Source: Bowdeniella nasicola
Lineage (GTDB): Bacteria > Actinomycetota > Actinomycetes > Actinomycetales > Actinomycetaceae
Direction of reading: 5' to 3'
Assembly: GCA_030537895.1 (NCBI GenBank)
Contig: JAUNVA010000015.1
Coordinates: 1 to 47,321, forward strand
Length of the DNA stretch: 47,321 bases
In this document: positions 7,519-16,079 of the stretch, piece by piece
Layout: each line of letters starts with the position of its first letter
Numbering within the stretch: the first letter of the stretch is position 1
Translations under genes and position numbers: made by a program
The notes under the pieces: model-generated
What the model was told of the DNA's origin: nothing
Seen by the model: the letters and a program-made list of their open reading frames with translations, nothing else
Databases searched by the model: none

Positions 7519-8388
7519 CTAAAAGGCGAGTGCGACCGCGAGGACGAGCGCGTACGCGATCTCAAAAAAGCCCGTATCCCGCAGGACGGGGATCAGTGCC
7601 GTGCCAGTCCTTCCGGCTAGAACCGGGCTCGAGAGCCGCCACAGCGGGTAGATGAGGATCACGAGAGCGAAGGCACCCGGATGCGCTGGGGCGGTCGCGA
7701 GCCCGAGGAGCAACGCGCCGCCTAGCATGGCGGCGTAGGCGCGGCGCGCGCCGTTTTCGCCCAGCCGTACCGCGAGGGTGTGCTTGCCGCTCACCGAATC
7801 CGTGGGGATGTCTCGCACGTTGTTCACCATGAGGATCGCACAGGCAATGAGCCCGATCCCGCAGGAGGCCAGCCATATCGGCCAGGACACGGCGAGGGTC
7901 TGCGTGTACGTGGTTCCCGCCGTCGCCATGAGCCCGAAGAATATGAAGACGAACACTTCCCCAAGGCCCAGGTATCCGTATGGGGTCGACCCGCCCGTGT
8001 AGAACCACGCTGCCGCGACCGCGGCGACGCCCAGCAGTAATAGCCACCATTGGCCGCTGAGTGCCACGAGGACGAGGCCCGCGAGGCCCGCGAGGCCAAA
8101 GGAGGCGAAGGCCGCGTGCTTCACGTTCTTCGGATCCGTGAGGCCGCCCCCGGTGAGGCGCGGGGGCCCGGTGCGTACGTCGTCAGTGCCGCGGATGCCG
8201 TCGGAGTAGTCGTTCGCGTAGTTCACGCCGACCTGTAGGGCAAGCGCCACGACTGCGGCAAGCAGCGTGCGCGGGATCGAGAAGCCGCCGAGCCCTATCG
8301 CACCGCCCGCGCCGAGGATTACGGGGGCGATAGCGGCGGGAAGGGTGCGCAGGCGGGCGCCTTCGAGCCAGTCTGCGGCGGTAGCCAT
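7519..8388 (-). CDS. menA: 1,4-dihydroxy-2-naphthoate polyprenyltransferase MenA
   Basis: A 289-residue UbiA-family membrane prenyltransferase that joins the polyprenyl chain to dihydroxynaphthoate, making demethylmenaquinone. The N-terminus MATAADWLEGARLRTLPAA is typical of MenA, and the Mg-diphosphate-binding Asp motif reads NDYSDGIRGTDD (about residues 59-70). About eight hydrophobic segments follow. The start chosen is the ATG at 8388, which has a GGGAGAG ribosome binding site; the open frame continues 23 codons upstream to 8457 but that part has no family resemblance. menE lies upstream on the same strand, about 260 bases away. Confidence 0.95.
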   Translation of the reverse strand: MATAADWLEGARLRTLPAAIAPVILGAGGAIGLGGFSIPRTLLAAVVALALQVGVNYANDYSDGIRGTDDVRTGPPRLTGGGLTDPKNVKHAAFASFGLAGLAGLVLVALSGQWWLLLLGVAAVAAAWFYTGGSTPYGYLGLGEVFVFIFFGLMATAGTTYTQTLAVSWPIWLASCGIGLIACAILMVNNVRDIPTDSVSGKHTLAVRLGENGARRAYAAMLGGALLLGLATAPAHPGAFALVILIYPLWRLSSPVLAGRTGTALIPVLRDTGFFEIAYALVLAVALAF

Positions 8389-8442
8389 ATGTCTCTCCCT
8401 TATGTTCGCTCCGGGCATCGGAAACCGGACAGCGCCCGAGCT

Positions 8443-8448
8443 AGTGTA
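8443..8448 (-). promoter_or_regulatory. possible -10 box of menA
   Basis: TACACT on the minus strand would give a leader of roughly 48 nt before the menA ATG with its ribosome binding site. It lies inside the longer in-frame extension, which supports the shorter start. Confidence 0.35.
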
Positions 8449-8645
8449 TCCCCGCACTCGCCCCGCTGGCCGAGTGGACGGAGAACAGCGGCGCGAGCGG
8501 CTGGTGAGGTGGCGTGTCCGCCCGCAGGGGAGCGTGCGTTGCGTGGGGCTGTCCCCTCAGCGGAGGCCACGGATCACACCGGGGCGGGGCTAGCACTCGC
8601 CCACGGCGGGAGAGTGCTGCCGCTCGAACCCCGGCGTAGAGCTCG

Positions 8646-10178
8646 TCAACGCTGCGCGCCGCGCACCTCACCGCGGCCCGCATTCAGTTCGGTGGCGGCC
8701 AGGTGAGCGAGGGCGCGCCGGTCGATCTTGCCCGGCCCACGCGTGGGGAGGTCACCCAGACGCACGAGCGCCCGGGGACGTTCGGCGGCGGGAAGATCCG
8801 CACACAGCGCGCGGACCTCGCCGAGGGTGCGGGGTGCGGCCCGTGGGCGCGATCTCGTGAGCGCATGGAGGTCATCCGGCGCGCACGCCTTCGCTGGCGC
8901 CTCCCCACCCACGGGCGCCCCGGTGGGCGTGGATTTGGCATCGGCGGGCGGCAGCACCACGGTGAGGAGTTGACCCCAGTGCTCGTCCGGTACGCCGACG
9001 ACGACGGCGTCCAGGCCTCGCTCGGCGAGGGCGTGTTCGACCCGTGTCGGCGAGACGTTCACACCCCCGGAGATGATGACGTCGTCGGCACGCCCGAGGA
9101 CCGTGAGGATGCCATCGCTAAGAACTCCGAGATCTGAGGTTGTGATCGTGGCATCGGCATGCTCCGATGCCGGCCACGCCGTGGGCCGAGACTCCGCGAG
9201 TGCTGGCGTGTCTCCTGGCTCGGATGGGGCCTGGTCGGGGGCGGAGTGGGGGGCCTGTCGGTCCCGGCGAGGTTCGGTGTGGCGCGTCTGCGCTTCTTCG
9301 TCCAGATAGGCAGGTACGACCATCGGGCCCGTGATCTGAATGCGCCCGACCCCCTCGTGGTCGGGCTCGAGGATCGTAAGTCGCACACCGGGCAGCGGAA
9401 CGCCGTCGTAGACACAGCCACCGCCGGTTTCGCTCATGCCGTAGGTGCGCCGAATCGGCAGGTGGAGAGCTGCGGCGCGGGCGGCGATGCTTGGCGCGAG
9501 GGCGGCCCCACCCACGAGGATGGCATCGAGCCGCTCAGCGAGGGCGCGGGCGGCGTCCCTATGGTCGGGCTGCACGAGCGTGTCCAGTTGGGTGGGGACG
9601 AGGGAGAGGTAACGAGGACGGTGCGCGGGGGCGGCGCGTACGCACGCGGCGAGGATCTGCGGGTCGAAGCCGTGCGGAAAATCGGCGACGACGGGGGCGG
9701 TGTCCGCGACGAGGGCACGGGTGAGCACCTGGAGGCCTGCGATGTGGTGGGTGGGCAGGCTCGTCACCCACTGGGCACCTTCGCCGGGCCTAAGTGCGGC
9801 GCGCGCATCGGCGAGTGTGGCGGGCCGGGCAGCGTCGGCGTCCGGGCCAGGGGCGAGGCGGGTGAGAGTCGCCTGCGCGGAGGACAGGAGCTGACGGGCC
9901 GTGAGGCCGACGAGGCGCCCGAGTCCGCTCGTCGAACCCGAGGTACGGACGATGACCTCCACGTCACCGGGGAGATGGCGGATCCGCTCGGCGATTCGCT
10001 CCGGCTCACCGGGGGCTGAGTCCGGCGCGATCAGCAGCGCTGGCGGCCTCACCCCCGGGGAGGCGAGGCGAGGGGCGAGGGCTGCGCTGACACGCTCGAC
10101 TGCAGCGTCGTTTGTGCCGCCGACGACGACGTCGAGGTCGCGCGCGTTCACGGGATTCGAAGAGACAGGAGTGGACAC
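8646..10178 (-). CDS. menE: o-succinylbenzoate-CoA ligase MenE
   Basis: A 510-residue acyl-adenylate-forming enzyme that makes o-succinylbenzoyl-CoA in menaquinone synthesis. The ATP-binding P-loop is RTSGSTSGLGRLVGLTA (about 78-94), the adenylate motif is RTYGMSETGGGCVYDG, and the C-terminal domain has LTVLGRADDVIISGGVNVSP and a late lysine region GPGKIDRRAL. The frame is open back to 10361, but the GTG at 10178 is preceded by TACCGT exactly 6 nt upstream, the leaderless pattern, and the upstream part is basic and unlike MenE; an ATG at 10202 is the alternative. A Glu/Pro/Ala-rich insert lies at about residues 300-345 and another near 405-425. It is on the same strand as menB but separated by 450 bases. 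Confidence 0.92.
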   Translation of the reverse strand: MSTPVSSNPVNARDLDVVVGGTNDAAVERVSAALAPRLASPGVRPPALLIAPDSAPGEPERIAERIRHLPGDVEVIVRTSGSTSGLGRLVGLTARQLLSSAQATLTRLAPGPDADAARPATLADARAALRPGEGAQWVTSLPTHHIAGLQVLTRALVADTAPVVADFPHGFDPQILAACVRAAPAHRPRYLSLVPTQLDTLVQPDHRDAARALAERLDAILVGGAALAPSIAARAAALHLPIRRTYGMSETGGGCVYDGVPLPGVRLTILEPDHEGVGRIQITGPMVVPAYLDEEAQTRHTEPRRDRQAPHSAPDQAPSEPGDTPALAESRPTAWPASEHADATITTSDLGVLSDGILTVLGRADDVIISGGVNVSPTRVEHALAERGLDAVVVGVPDEHWGQLLTVVLPPADAKSTPTGAPVGGEAPAKACAPDDLHALTRSRPRAAPRTLGEVRALCADLPAAERPRALVRLGDLPTRGPGKIDRRALAHLAATELNAGRGEVRGAQR

Positions 10179-10184
10179 TCCTTC

Positions 10185-10190
10185 ACGGTA
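10185..10190 (-). promoter_or_regulatory. -10 box of menE
   Basis: TACCGT, then GAAGGA (6 nt), then GTG at 10178 on the minus strand. GAAGGA is too close to the GTG to serve as its ribosome binding site, so leaderless initiation explains the start better. Confidence 0.45.
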
Positions 10191-10315
10191 GCGCTCGAAC
10201 ATTGCGCGGTGGGCTCGCGAAGAGACGGAGGTGCGCGCGGGCAGGTCACGGAGGGTGTGGAGCTGATCGCGGAGGCTGCGAAGCCGGCACACGGGTCGGG
10301 CCCCGAACGCCGCAT

Positions 10316-10357
10316 CAGGCGGGTGGTCATACCGGGGTATGACGCGGCGTCCGCCTG
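10316..10357. promoter_or_regulatory. nested inverted repeats upstream of menE
   Basis: Inner arms GTCATACC (10326-10333) and GGTATGAC (10336-10343) are separated by 2 nt; outer arms CAGGCGG (10316-10322) and CCGCCTG (10351-10357) flank them. The inner site looks like an operator for a dimeric regulator, or the whole could fold in RNA. It is about 150 bases upstream of the menE start. Confidence 0.4.
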
Positions 10358-10385
10358 CCAAGGGAGAACCTCAGGGACGAATTCA

Positions 10386-10399
10386 GCCTTCCGGAAGGC
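10386..10399. promoter_or_regulatory. 14-bp perfect palindrome
   Basis: GCCTTCCGGAAGGC reads the same on both strands. It lies close to a minus-strand TATAGT hexamer (10422-10427) that could be a -10 box for a longer menE transcript; the palindrome would then be just downstream of the transcription start. Confidence 0.35.
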
Positions 10400-10523
10400 G
10401 CCCGCGTGGCGGGGGTGGGGCACTATAGAGATGACGGCGCGAGCATCCGACCGTGAACAGGAGGAGGGCCTGGGTTGGATTCGCGACTTCGAGTCTGATT
10501 TCCACAGGGGGACATCAGACGGT

Positions 10524-10557
10524 GAGGGGCCCGGCCACGGGGGTGGCCGGGCCCCTC
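10524..10557. terminator. strong GC hairpin downstream of menB
   Basis: Perfect 15-bp arms at 10524-10538 and 10543-10557 around GGGG. It lies 75 bases past the menB stop (minus strand). The only partly T-rich tail is on the plus strand (CTTCTGTCT), so on the minus strand it would be a hairpin without a U tract. Both flanking genes are minus-strand, so menB termination is the likeliest role. Confidence 0.6.
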
Positions 10558-10631
10558 CTTCTGTCTCATCGCCTCGCGGCGGCGCGCAAACCCGCGAGAG
10601 GGGAGCGGCCCCGGGCGAGCGTGAAGCCGCC

Positions 10632-11588
10632 TCAGTAGTAGTAGGGGAACGACGAGAAGTTTGGGTCCCGCCGCTCAACGAACGCGTCGCGCCCCTCGAG
10701 CGCCTCGTCCGTCATGTAGGCCAGCCGCGTGGCTTCCCCCGCGAAGACCTGCTGGCCGGCGAGCCCGTCGTCGGCCAGGTTGAAGGCGAATTTCAGCATC
10801 CGGATCGCCTGCGGGGATTTCGTCGCGATGATGCGGGCGTACTCGAGGGCCAGGTTCTCGATCTGGTCGTGATCGGCGACCTCGTTGACCACGCCCCAGC
10901 GTTCTGCGTCCTCCGCGCTGTACTCGCGAGCGAGGAAGAAGATCTCGCGCGCCCGCTTGTCGCCCGCCTGCCGCGCCAGCAGGGCCGAGCCGTATCCGGC
11001 GTCGAAGGAGCCCACATTTGCGTCCGTCTGCATGAAGCGCGCGTGCTGACGCGAGGCGATGGACAGGTCCGCGACGACGTTCAGCGAGTGCCCCCCGCCG
11101 GCCGCCCACCCGGAGACGACGGCGACAACGACCTTCGGCATCGTCCGGATGAGACGCTGCACCTCGAGGATGTGCAGGCGTCCCGCCCGCGCGGGATCGA
11201 TCTGCTCGCGGCGCTGCTCCGGTGCGGCTTCGGCGTCGGCGCCCTCGACCTCATAGCGGTAACCGTCGCGCCCACGTACCCGCTGGTCACCGCCGGAACA
11301 GAACGCCCAGCCACCGTCCTTTGGGCTCGGGCCATTGCCGGTGAGGATGACGGTGCCGACGTCGCTTGTCATGCGCGCGTGGTCCAGCGCCCGGTAGAGC
11401 TCGTCGACCGTATGGGGTCGAAACGCGTTGCGCACCTCGGGCCGATCGAAGGCGATTCGCACGGCGGGCAGGTCCGCCCCCGAATCGGGATCGATCGCGC
11501 GATGGTAGGTGAGATCGGTGAAGTCGAATCCCTGCACCGTTCGCCAACGCGACGGATCGAAGGGCTGTCCTGTGGGGGCTGCGCACAT
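10632..11588 (-). CDS. menB: 1,4-dihydroxy-2-naphthoyl-CoA synthase MenB
   Basis: A 318-residue crotonase-superfamily enzyme that closes the second ring of the naphthoquinone from o-succinylbenzoyl-CoA. Landmarks are the AFDRPEVRNAFRP segment, GGWAFCSGGDQRVRGRDGY with the CoA and bicarbonate-binding glycines, and VSGWAAGGGHSLNVVADLSIA forming the oxyanion region. The C-terminus EGRDAFVERRDPNFSSFPYYY matches the MenB end, including the terminal tyrosines. The ATG at 11588 is chosen over the GTG at 11594 because AGGAG lies 5 nt before it. Divergent from menF. Confidence 0.96.
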   Translation of the reverse strand: MCAAPTGQPFDPSRWRTVQGFDFTDLTYHRAIDPDSGADLPAVRIAFDRPEVRNAFRPHTVDELYRALDHARMTSDVGTVILTGNGPSPKDGGWAFCSGGDQRVRGRDGYRYEVEGADAEAAPEQRREQIDPARAGRLHILEVQRLIRTMPKVVVAVVSGWAAGGGHSLNVVADLSIASRQHARFMQTDANVGSFDAGYGSALLARQAGDKRAREIFFLAREYSAEDAERWGVVNEVADHDQIENLALEYARIIATKSPQAIRMLKFAFNLADDGLAGQQVFAGEATRLAYMTDEALEGRDAFVERRDPNFSSFPYYY

Positions 11589-11636
11589 GGGCACTCCTGA
11601 CGTTCTCGGGCCGAGTCTTGCCCCTCATTATGCTGG

Positions 11637-11642
11637 CCCCGG
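11637..11642 (-). promoter_or_regulatory. possible -10 box of menB
   Basis: CATAAT on the minus strand in the menB-menF divergent spacer would give a leader of about 42 nt carrying the AGGAG site. Confidence 0.4.
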
Positions 11643-11772
11643 GCCTGCGGATGGTGCGGCCCCAACGCGGCGGGTTCGGACGGTGGGGCCCACCGCGGCC
11701 TGACCGACCCCGCACGGCGCTGCGAGGTGAGTCTGATCGTCAGCCCGAGGGGGCGGAACGCGGCGCACACAT

Positions 11773-11778
11773 TAGAGT
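11773..11778 (+). promoter_or_regulatory. possible -10 box of menF
   Basis: TAGAGT would start transcription near 11785, about 35 nt before the GTG at 11820, leaving the AAGGA ribosome binding site in the leader. Confidence 0.4.
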
Positions 11779-11819
11779 AGGGGAGTTCCCTCCTCACCCC
11801 CGAGACTGCAAGGATACCG

Positions 11820-13121
11820 GTGGCCCATTTAAGCTTGGCTGACGTCGCGCGGTTGCGTGACACCGACCGCCCCACCATCTGGATGAACGGCGAATCCGGC
11901 GCCAACGCGACCATCGGCTTCGGCGAATACGCCCGCTTTGAGGCCTCCGGACCGGACCGCTTCGAGACCCTTGCGCGCCGCTTCAACGACCTGTGTGGTT
12001 CCCTGCCCGCCCACACCTCCGGCGTGCGTGCCTTCGTCTCGGCGTCATTCTCGTCCGTCTCCGGGCACACCTCCGTGCTCATCGTGCCCGCCGTTCAGTA
12101 CCAGATTGGGCCAACGGGCACCCGCGTCATCGATCTGCGACCCGACGACGCCGCCTCCCCCTCAGCGGAGCACACCGGCACGGTGGCTCGCGCCGCGAAT
12201 CGCACCGAGGCGCCTGCGGGCGTCACCGCGGAGCAATCCCCCACCCCACCTTCGGACGGTGAGTCCCGCGGCCCTGCGACCCGCATCGTCGCCGAACACG
12301 GCGGAGACCTCAGCGAGGAGGCCTTCGTTGCGGCGGTTGAGCGCGCCGTCGGCCTGATTGAGGCGGGCGAGCTCTCCAAGACCGTGATCGCACGTGATGC
12401 AGTGCTCGACCTCGACGGCGCCCTGCCGATCGGCGCCCTGGCCCGCGAGCTAAACGCCACCTACCCCTCGTGCTGGACGTTCTACGTCGATGGGCTCATT
12501 GGCGCGAGTCCCGAACTGCTGGTGAGCGTGCGCGACGGCGCCATCTGCTCCCGGGCGCTCGCGGGCTCGGCGCCCGTCACGGGAGACGTCGACGAGGATG
12601 AGAATCGCCGCGCCGACCTGCTCACCAGCGCGAAGGATCAGTCCGAACACGCCTACGCGGCGCGCTCCGTGGTGGAGGTGCTGCGCCGGGTGGCCGACGT
12701 CGAGGTGTCTCAAACCTCCGTCATCATGCTGCCGACCATCATGCACCTGGCCACTGACGTGCACGGCCACCTCACGGGGCGCCATTCGGCCCTCCAGGTG
12801 GCGGGTCTGGTCCACCCGTCGGCTGCGATCTGTGGGACCCCGCGCGAGGCCGCCGCTCGCGTCATTGCGGACCTCGAGGGTTTTGATCGGGGACGCTACT
12901 CGGCGCCAGTCGGCTGGGTGGATGATTCCGGCAATGGTGAATTCGTCATCGCCCTTCGCTGCGCCCGCCTCGAGAAGGGGCCTGCCGGGGATTCGCTGCG
13001 GCTTTTCGCCGGGGCCGGGATCGTCCTCGGGAGTGACCCCGCCGCCGAACTCGCCGAGACGGCCACGAAGATGCTGCCGATCCGCCGCGCTGTGAACGCC
13101 GTCGTGAAGGAGACGCCATGA
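11820..13121 (+). CDS. menF: isochorismate synthase MenF
   Basis: A 433-residue chorismate-binding enzyme that converts chorismate to isochorismate, the entry step of menaquinone synthesis. The conserved C-terminal half shows GELSKTVIARDAVL with the catalytic Lys, WTFYVDGLIGASPELL, SRALAGSAPVTG, KDQSEHAYAARSVVE, HLATDVHGHL, HPSAAICGTPREAA and the metal-binding GRYSAPVGWVDDSGNGEF, ending with LFAGAGIVLGSDP. The N-terminal half is variable with an Ala/Pro-rich linker (about 120-155). The GTG start follows AAGGA by 5 nt. Its stop overlaps the menC ATG (ATGA), so menF, menC and menD form a coupled operon. Siderophore or salicylate roles are unlikely in this context. Confidence 0.94.
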   Translation: MAHLSLADVARLRDTDRPTIWMNGESGANATIGFGEYARFEASGPDRFETLARRFNDLCGSLPAHTSGVRAFVSASFSSVSGHTSVLIVPAVQYQIGPTGTRVIDLRPDDAASPSAEHTGTVARAANRTEAPAGVTAEQSPTPPSDGESRGPATRIVAEHGGDLSEEAFVAAVERAVGLIEAGELSKTVIARDAVLDLDGALPIGALARELNATYPSCWTFYVDGLIGASPELLVSVRDGAICSRALAGSAPVTGDVDEDENRRADLLTSAKDQSEHAYAARSVVEVLRRVADVEVSQTSVIMLPTIMHLATDVHGHLTGRHSALQVAGLVHPSAAICGTPREAAARVIADLEGFDRGRYSAPVGWVDDSGNGEFVIALRCARLEKGPAGDSLRLFAGAGIVLGSDPAAELAETATKMLPIRRAVNAVVKETP

Positions 13122-14098
13122 TTCGCGTCTACGCCACCCCCATGCGCACCCGCTTCCGTGGGATCACACACCGCAGCGGCGTGCTCCTGTCCCACCCGCG
13201 CGATCCTGGCCGATGGGCTGAGTTCTCGCCTTTCTTTGACTACGACGACGACTACTCCGCTCGCTGGCTGACCGCCGCCGTCGAGGCCCTCGAACGGGAC
13301 CTACCCGAGGCACGACGCGACAGCGTCCCCGTGAACGTGACGGTCCCTGCAGTCGACGCGCAGCAGGCACACCGCATCGCGGCCAGCTCGGGTTGTACGA
13401 CTGCGAAGGTCAAGGTGGCCGAGCCGGGCCAACGACTCGCCGACGATGAGGCCCGCCTTGAGGCCGTGCGTGACGCCCTCGGTGCGGGTGGCGCCATCCG
13501 GGTGGATGCCAACACCGGGTGGAGCCTCGAGGAGGCGGCCCGCGTGCTGCCCATCCTTGATCGGGCCGCCGGTGGCCTGCAGTACGCGGAACAGCCCGTC
13601 GCTACGGTCGAAGAGATGGCGGCCCTGCGGCGCCGCATCGACGTGCCGATTGCGGCGGATGAGTCCATCCGCCGGAGCGCCGACCCGTTGGCCGTCCGCC
13701 GCCTGGATGCCGCCGACGTCGCCATCATTAAGGTGCAGCCCCTCGGGGGTCTGCATGCGGCTCTCGACCTCGTGGCGGATCTCGGCCTACCCGCCGTGGT
13801 CTCCTCCGCACTTGAATCCTCGGTTGGGATCGCGCTCGGTGTGCGGCTCGCGGCCGCGCTCGACGAATGCTCGCACGCCTGCGGGCTCGCGACGGTGCGC
13901 CTCTTCCAGGCCGACGTGACCTCCGAGCCGCTCCTGCCCGTGGGCGGCGCACTGTCGGTGCGGGACGTGCGGCCCGACCGCGTGTTGGCGGGGCACTGCT
14001 TGGCCGACGCGGACTTGACCGAACGCTGGCTCACCCGTCTTGAGCGGGTGGCGCGGATCGCCGGCGTCGACCTTGACGCATTCGCGGAGCAGTCGTGA
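13118..14098 (+). CDS. menC: o-succinylbenzoate synthase MenC
   Basis: A 326-residue enolase-superfamily dehydratase that makes o-succinylbenzoate. The catalytic lysine pair is KVKV (Lys97, Lys99), the metal ligands are Asp130 (in RVDANTGWS), Glu158 (in AEQPV) and Asp181 (in AADESIR), and the opposite-face lysine is Lys205 (in IIKVQPLGG). The N-terminal capping domain is present and complete. It overlaps menF by 4 nt at its start and menD by 4 nt at its end. Enolase-superfamily racemases look similar, but the men context settles it. Confidence 0.95.
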   Translation: MIRVYATPMRTRFRGITHRSGVLLSHPRDPGRWAEFSPFFDYDDDYSARWLTAAVEALERDLPEARRDSVPVNVTVPAVDAQQAHRIAASSGCTTAKVKVAEPGQRLADDEARLEAVRDALGAGGAIRVDANTGWSLEEAARVLPILDRAAGGLQYAEQPVATVEEMAALRRRIDVPIAADESIRRSADPLAVRRLDAADVAIIKVQPLGGLHAALDLVADLGLPAVVSSALESSVGIALGVRLAAALDECSHACGLATVRLFQADVTSEPLLPVGGALSVRDVRPDRVLAGHCLADADLTERWLTRLERVARIAGVDLDAFAEQS

Positions 14099-15945
14099 GC
14101 GAGGCGATGCGGATCGCGCGGAGTGTCATCGCGGACCTCGTGGCCGCGGGACTGCGCGACGTTGTCCTCTGTCCAGGCTCACGCAGCGCCCCCCTTGCCT
14201 ACGCGGTGGCGGAGGCTGAGCAACGCGGTGAGGTCCGGGTCCTCGTGCGTCTGGACGAGCGCGCCGCCGCGTTTTCCGCGCTCGGCATGGCGCTCGCCTC
14301 GCGCCGGCCCGCAGCGATCGTGACGACGTCGGGCACGGCCGTCGCAAACCTGTATCCCGCGCTCGCGGAGGCCGACGCCGCCTGCGTGCCCGTCCTCGCG
14401 CTCACGGGCGACCGACCGCCCGAGCTGTGGGGGACCGGCGCAAACCAAACCACGCACCAGTCCGGCATGTTTACGAACGTCGTCCGCTACGGCGCCGACA
14501 TCGGCGAGACGGGAGAACTGAGCGACGTGCCTGACCTGCGCGACGCCACGCAGGCCGCGTGGGCCCACGCCAGCGGGGTATCAGGCCCCGCGCCCGGTCC
14601 AGCGCATTTGAACATCTGCCTCGCCCCGCCCCTCACCGACCCCCTCGATGTGCATGGGTCGGCTGGCGTGGGTGAGTTGGACGGCGCCCGTAAATCGGAC
14701 GGCGTGCACGGGTCGGCTGGCGTGGGTGAGTTCGACGGCGCGCGCGCCGCCGCGAGCGACGAGAACGCCGACGCCATCGTGGCACGGCTCGCGAAGCTGG
14801 AGCGGGCCGTCGTCGTCGCCGGAGATAAGGCTGACGGGGTGCCGGGGATTCGCGCGGCCCTCACCCGCCTCGACCTGCCGGTGCTCGCCGAACCCAGCTC
14901 GAACCTGCGCGACCTGCCGACGGCGCTCACGAATCCGACCGCGGCGCTCGGCGCACTCGAGGACCGTATCGGCAGTGTCGTCGTGGTCGGCCATCCAACG
15001 CTCACCCGCCCGGTGACTCGCCTCGTCTCACGAACCGACGTCGAGCAGATCGTGCTCGCGACGAACGAACGGCACCTCAAGCTCGCCGCAAATCGCGAGG
15101 TCGTGAGGCTCGCGGCTGAGCCGGGCCAGAACGGGGGCGTCGGCGCGGGCGTGTCCGGTCCTACTGGGCCGCCCGCAGCTACCGCAGCCCGGCTTGCAGG
15201 CGACGACGAGAAGCGGCACGCCTGGCTGGACGCGTGGCGCCGCGCCGATCAGCGTCATGAGCCGAACGTCTTTGACGCCGCGGCGCTCGCGGTGTGGGAA
15301 GAGAGCGTCGGGGCGGAGCTCGTCGTCGGCGCCTCCTCCACCATTCGTGCGCTCGACCGTGTGGCGCCGGGCGGCGCGCCCGGCCCGCGCGTGTGGGCCA
15401 ACCGGGGCCTCGCGGGAATTGACGGGACCATCGCGACAGCCTGGGGGATCGCGCGCTCGCTGCGCCGGCCCGTGCGTGCCGTGCTCGGCGACCTCACCTT
15501 CCTGCACGACGCCTCCGCGCTGCTGCGTGGTCGACTCGAAGAGGGGGTCGACCTGCAAATCGTGATCCTCGATGACGCCGGCGGCTCGATCTTCGGGATG
15601 CTCGAACACGGCCAGATCGCGGCCCTCGGTGAGGCTGAAGGGCGCCGCTTCGACCGCTACTTCCGCACCGCCCAGGACGCCGACTACGCGAGCCTCGCCG
15701 CTACCTATGGCGCGCGCTACCACGAGGTCGATCTGCGTGGCGCGGCGGCCCATGCGGCCGGGGAGGCGGGGCCCGGCGCCGGCGGGCACCAGGCCATGCA
15801 GGGCGAACGGGAGGCCGCAGCCGAGCAAGGAACACCCGCGGCTGGGGCGACCGGGGCCGTGCCTGACTCGGATCTTTTGGCGGACTTGCGTGCGGTGTTG
15901 GCCGCCTTTCCGGGCGGCCTCGAGGTCGTGCGCGTCCGTCTCTGA
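14095..15945 (+). CDS. menD: SEPHCHC synthase MenD
   Basis: A 616-residue thiamine-diphosphate enzyme that joins 2-oxoglutarate-derived succinic semialdehyde to isochorismate. The N-terminal domain has VVLCPGSRSAPLAYA and the TSGTAVANLYPAL segment; the ThDP/Mg motif begins GDLTFLHD at residue 465 and continues to DDAGGSIFGMLEH. It is longer than usual for MenD (about 550). The excess is in two low-complexity inserts: a duplicated 18-residue segment near 186-217 and an Ala/Gly-rich stretch near 551-590 before the last helix. Starts at a GTG overlapping the menC stop. Confidence 0.94.
   Translation: MSEAMRIARSVIADLVAAGLRDVVLCPGSRSAPLAYAVAEAEQRGEVRVLVRLDERAAAFSALGMALASRRPAAIVTTSGTAVANLYPALAEADAACVPVLALTGDRPPELWGTGANQTTHQSGMFTNVVRYGADIGETGELSDVPDLRDATQAAWAHASGVSGPAPGPAHLNICLAPPLTDPLDVHGSAGVGELDGARKSDGVHGSAGVGEFDGARAAASDENADAIVARLAKLERAVVVAGDKADGVPGIRAALTRLDLPVLAEPSSNLRDLPTALTNPTAALGALEDRIGSVVVVGHPTLTRPVTRLVSRTDVEQIVLATNERHLKLAANREVVRLAAEPGQNGGVGAGVSGPTGPPAATAARLAGDDEKRHAWLDAWRRADQRHEPNVFDAAALAVWEESVGAELVVGASSTIRALDRVAPGGAPGPRVWANRGLAGIDGTIATAWGIARSLRRPVRAVLGDLTFLHDASALLRGRLEEGVDLQIVILDDAGGSIFGMLEHGQIAALGEAEGRRFDRYFRTAQDADYASLAATYGARYHEVDLRGAAAHAAGEAGPGAGGHQAMQGEREAAAEQGTPAAGATGAVPDSDLLADLRAVLAAFPGGLEVVRVRL
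14650..14744 (+). repeat. 54-bp in-frame tandem duplication inside menD
   Basis: Copies begin at 14650 and 14704 (GTGCAYGGGTCGGCTGGCGT). Because 54 is a multiple of 3, the frame is kept and the protein repeats an HGSAGVGE(L/F)DGAR unit. It falls between the first and middle domains of MenD. Confidence 0.9.
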
Positions 15946-16022
15946 CCCCACGCGCTCCCGCCCACAGACTCGGCGATGGCGCGGCGGTCGGGGCGCGGAC
16001 TCATCTTCAGCAAACGTTCAGG

Positions 16023-16042
16023 TGGGATGAAGTCCCATCCCA
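16023..16042. promoter_or_regulatory. inverted repeat upstream of htrA-like gene
   Basis: TGGGATG (16023-16029) and CATCCCA (16036-16042) flank 6 nt. It lies 78 bases past the menD stop and 38 bases before the protease start. It could be an operator or a weak menD terminator; no T tract follows. Confidence 0.35.
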
Positions 16043-16079
16043 GGGCGGGGGTGTCTCATAGCGAGTGGAAAGGACTTCG

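Noticed and set aside
7380..7655. 91-residue plus-strand frame after the palindromic element
   Set aside because: It begins inside the repeat and runs into the opposite strand of menA; Arg-rich composition with no recognisable domain.
10179..10361. In-frame N-terminal extension of MenE
   Set aside because: The extra 61 residues are basic and unlike the family, and a -10 hexamer lies 6 nt before the internal GTG at 10178. An ATG at 10202 has no ribosome binding site.
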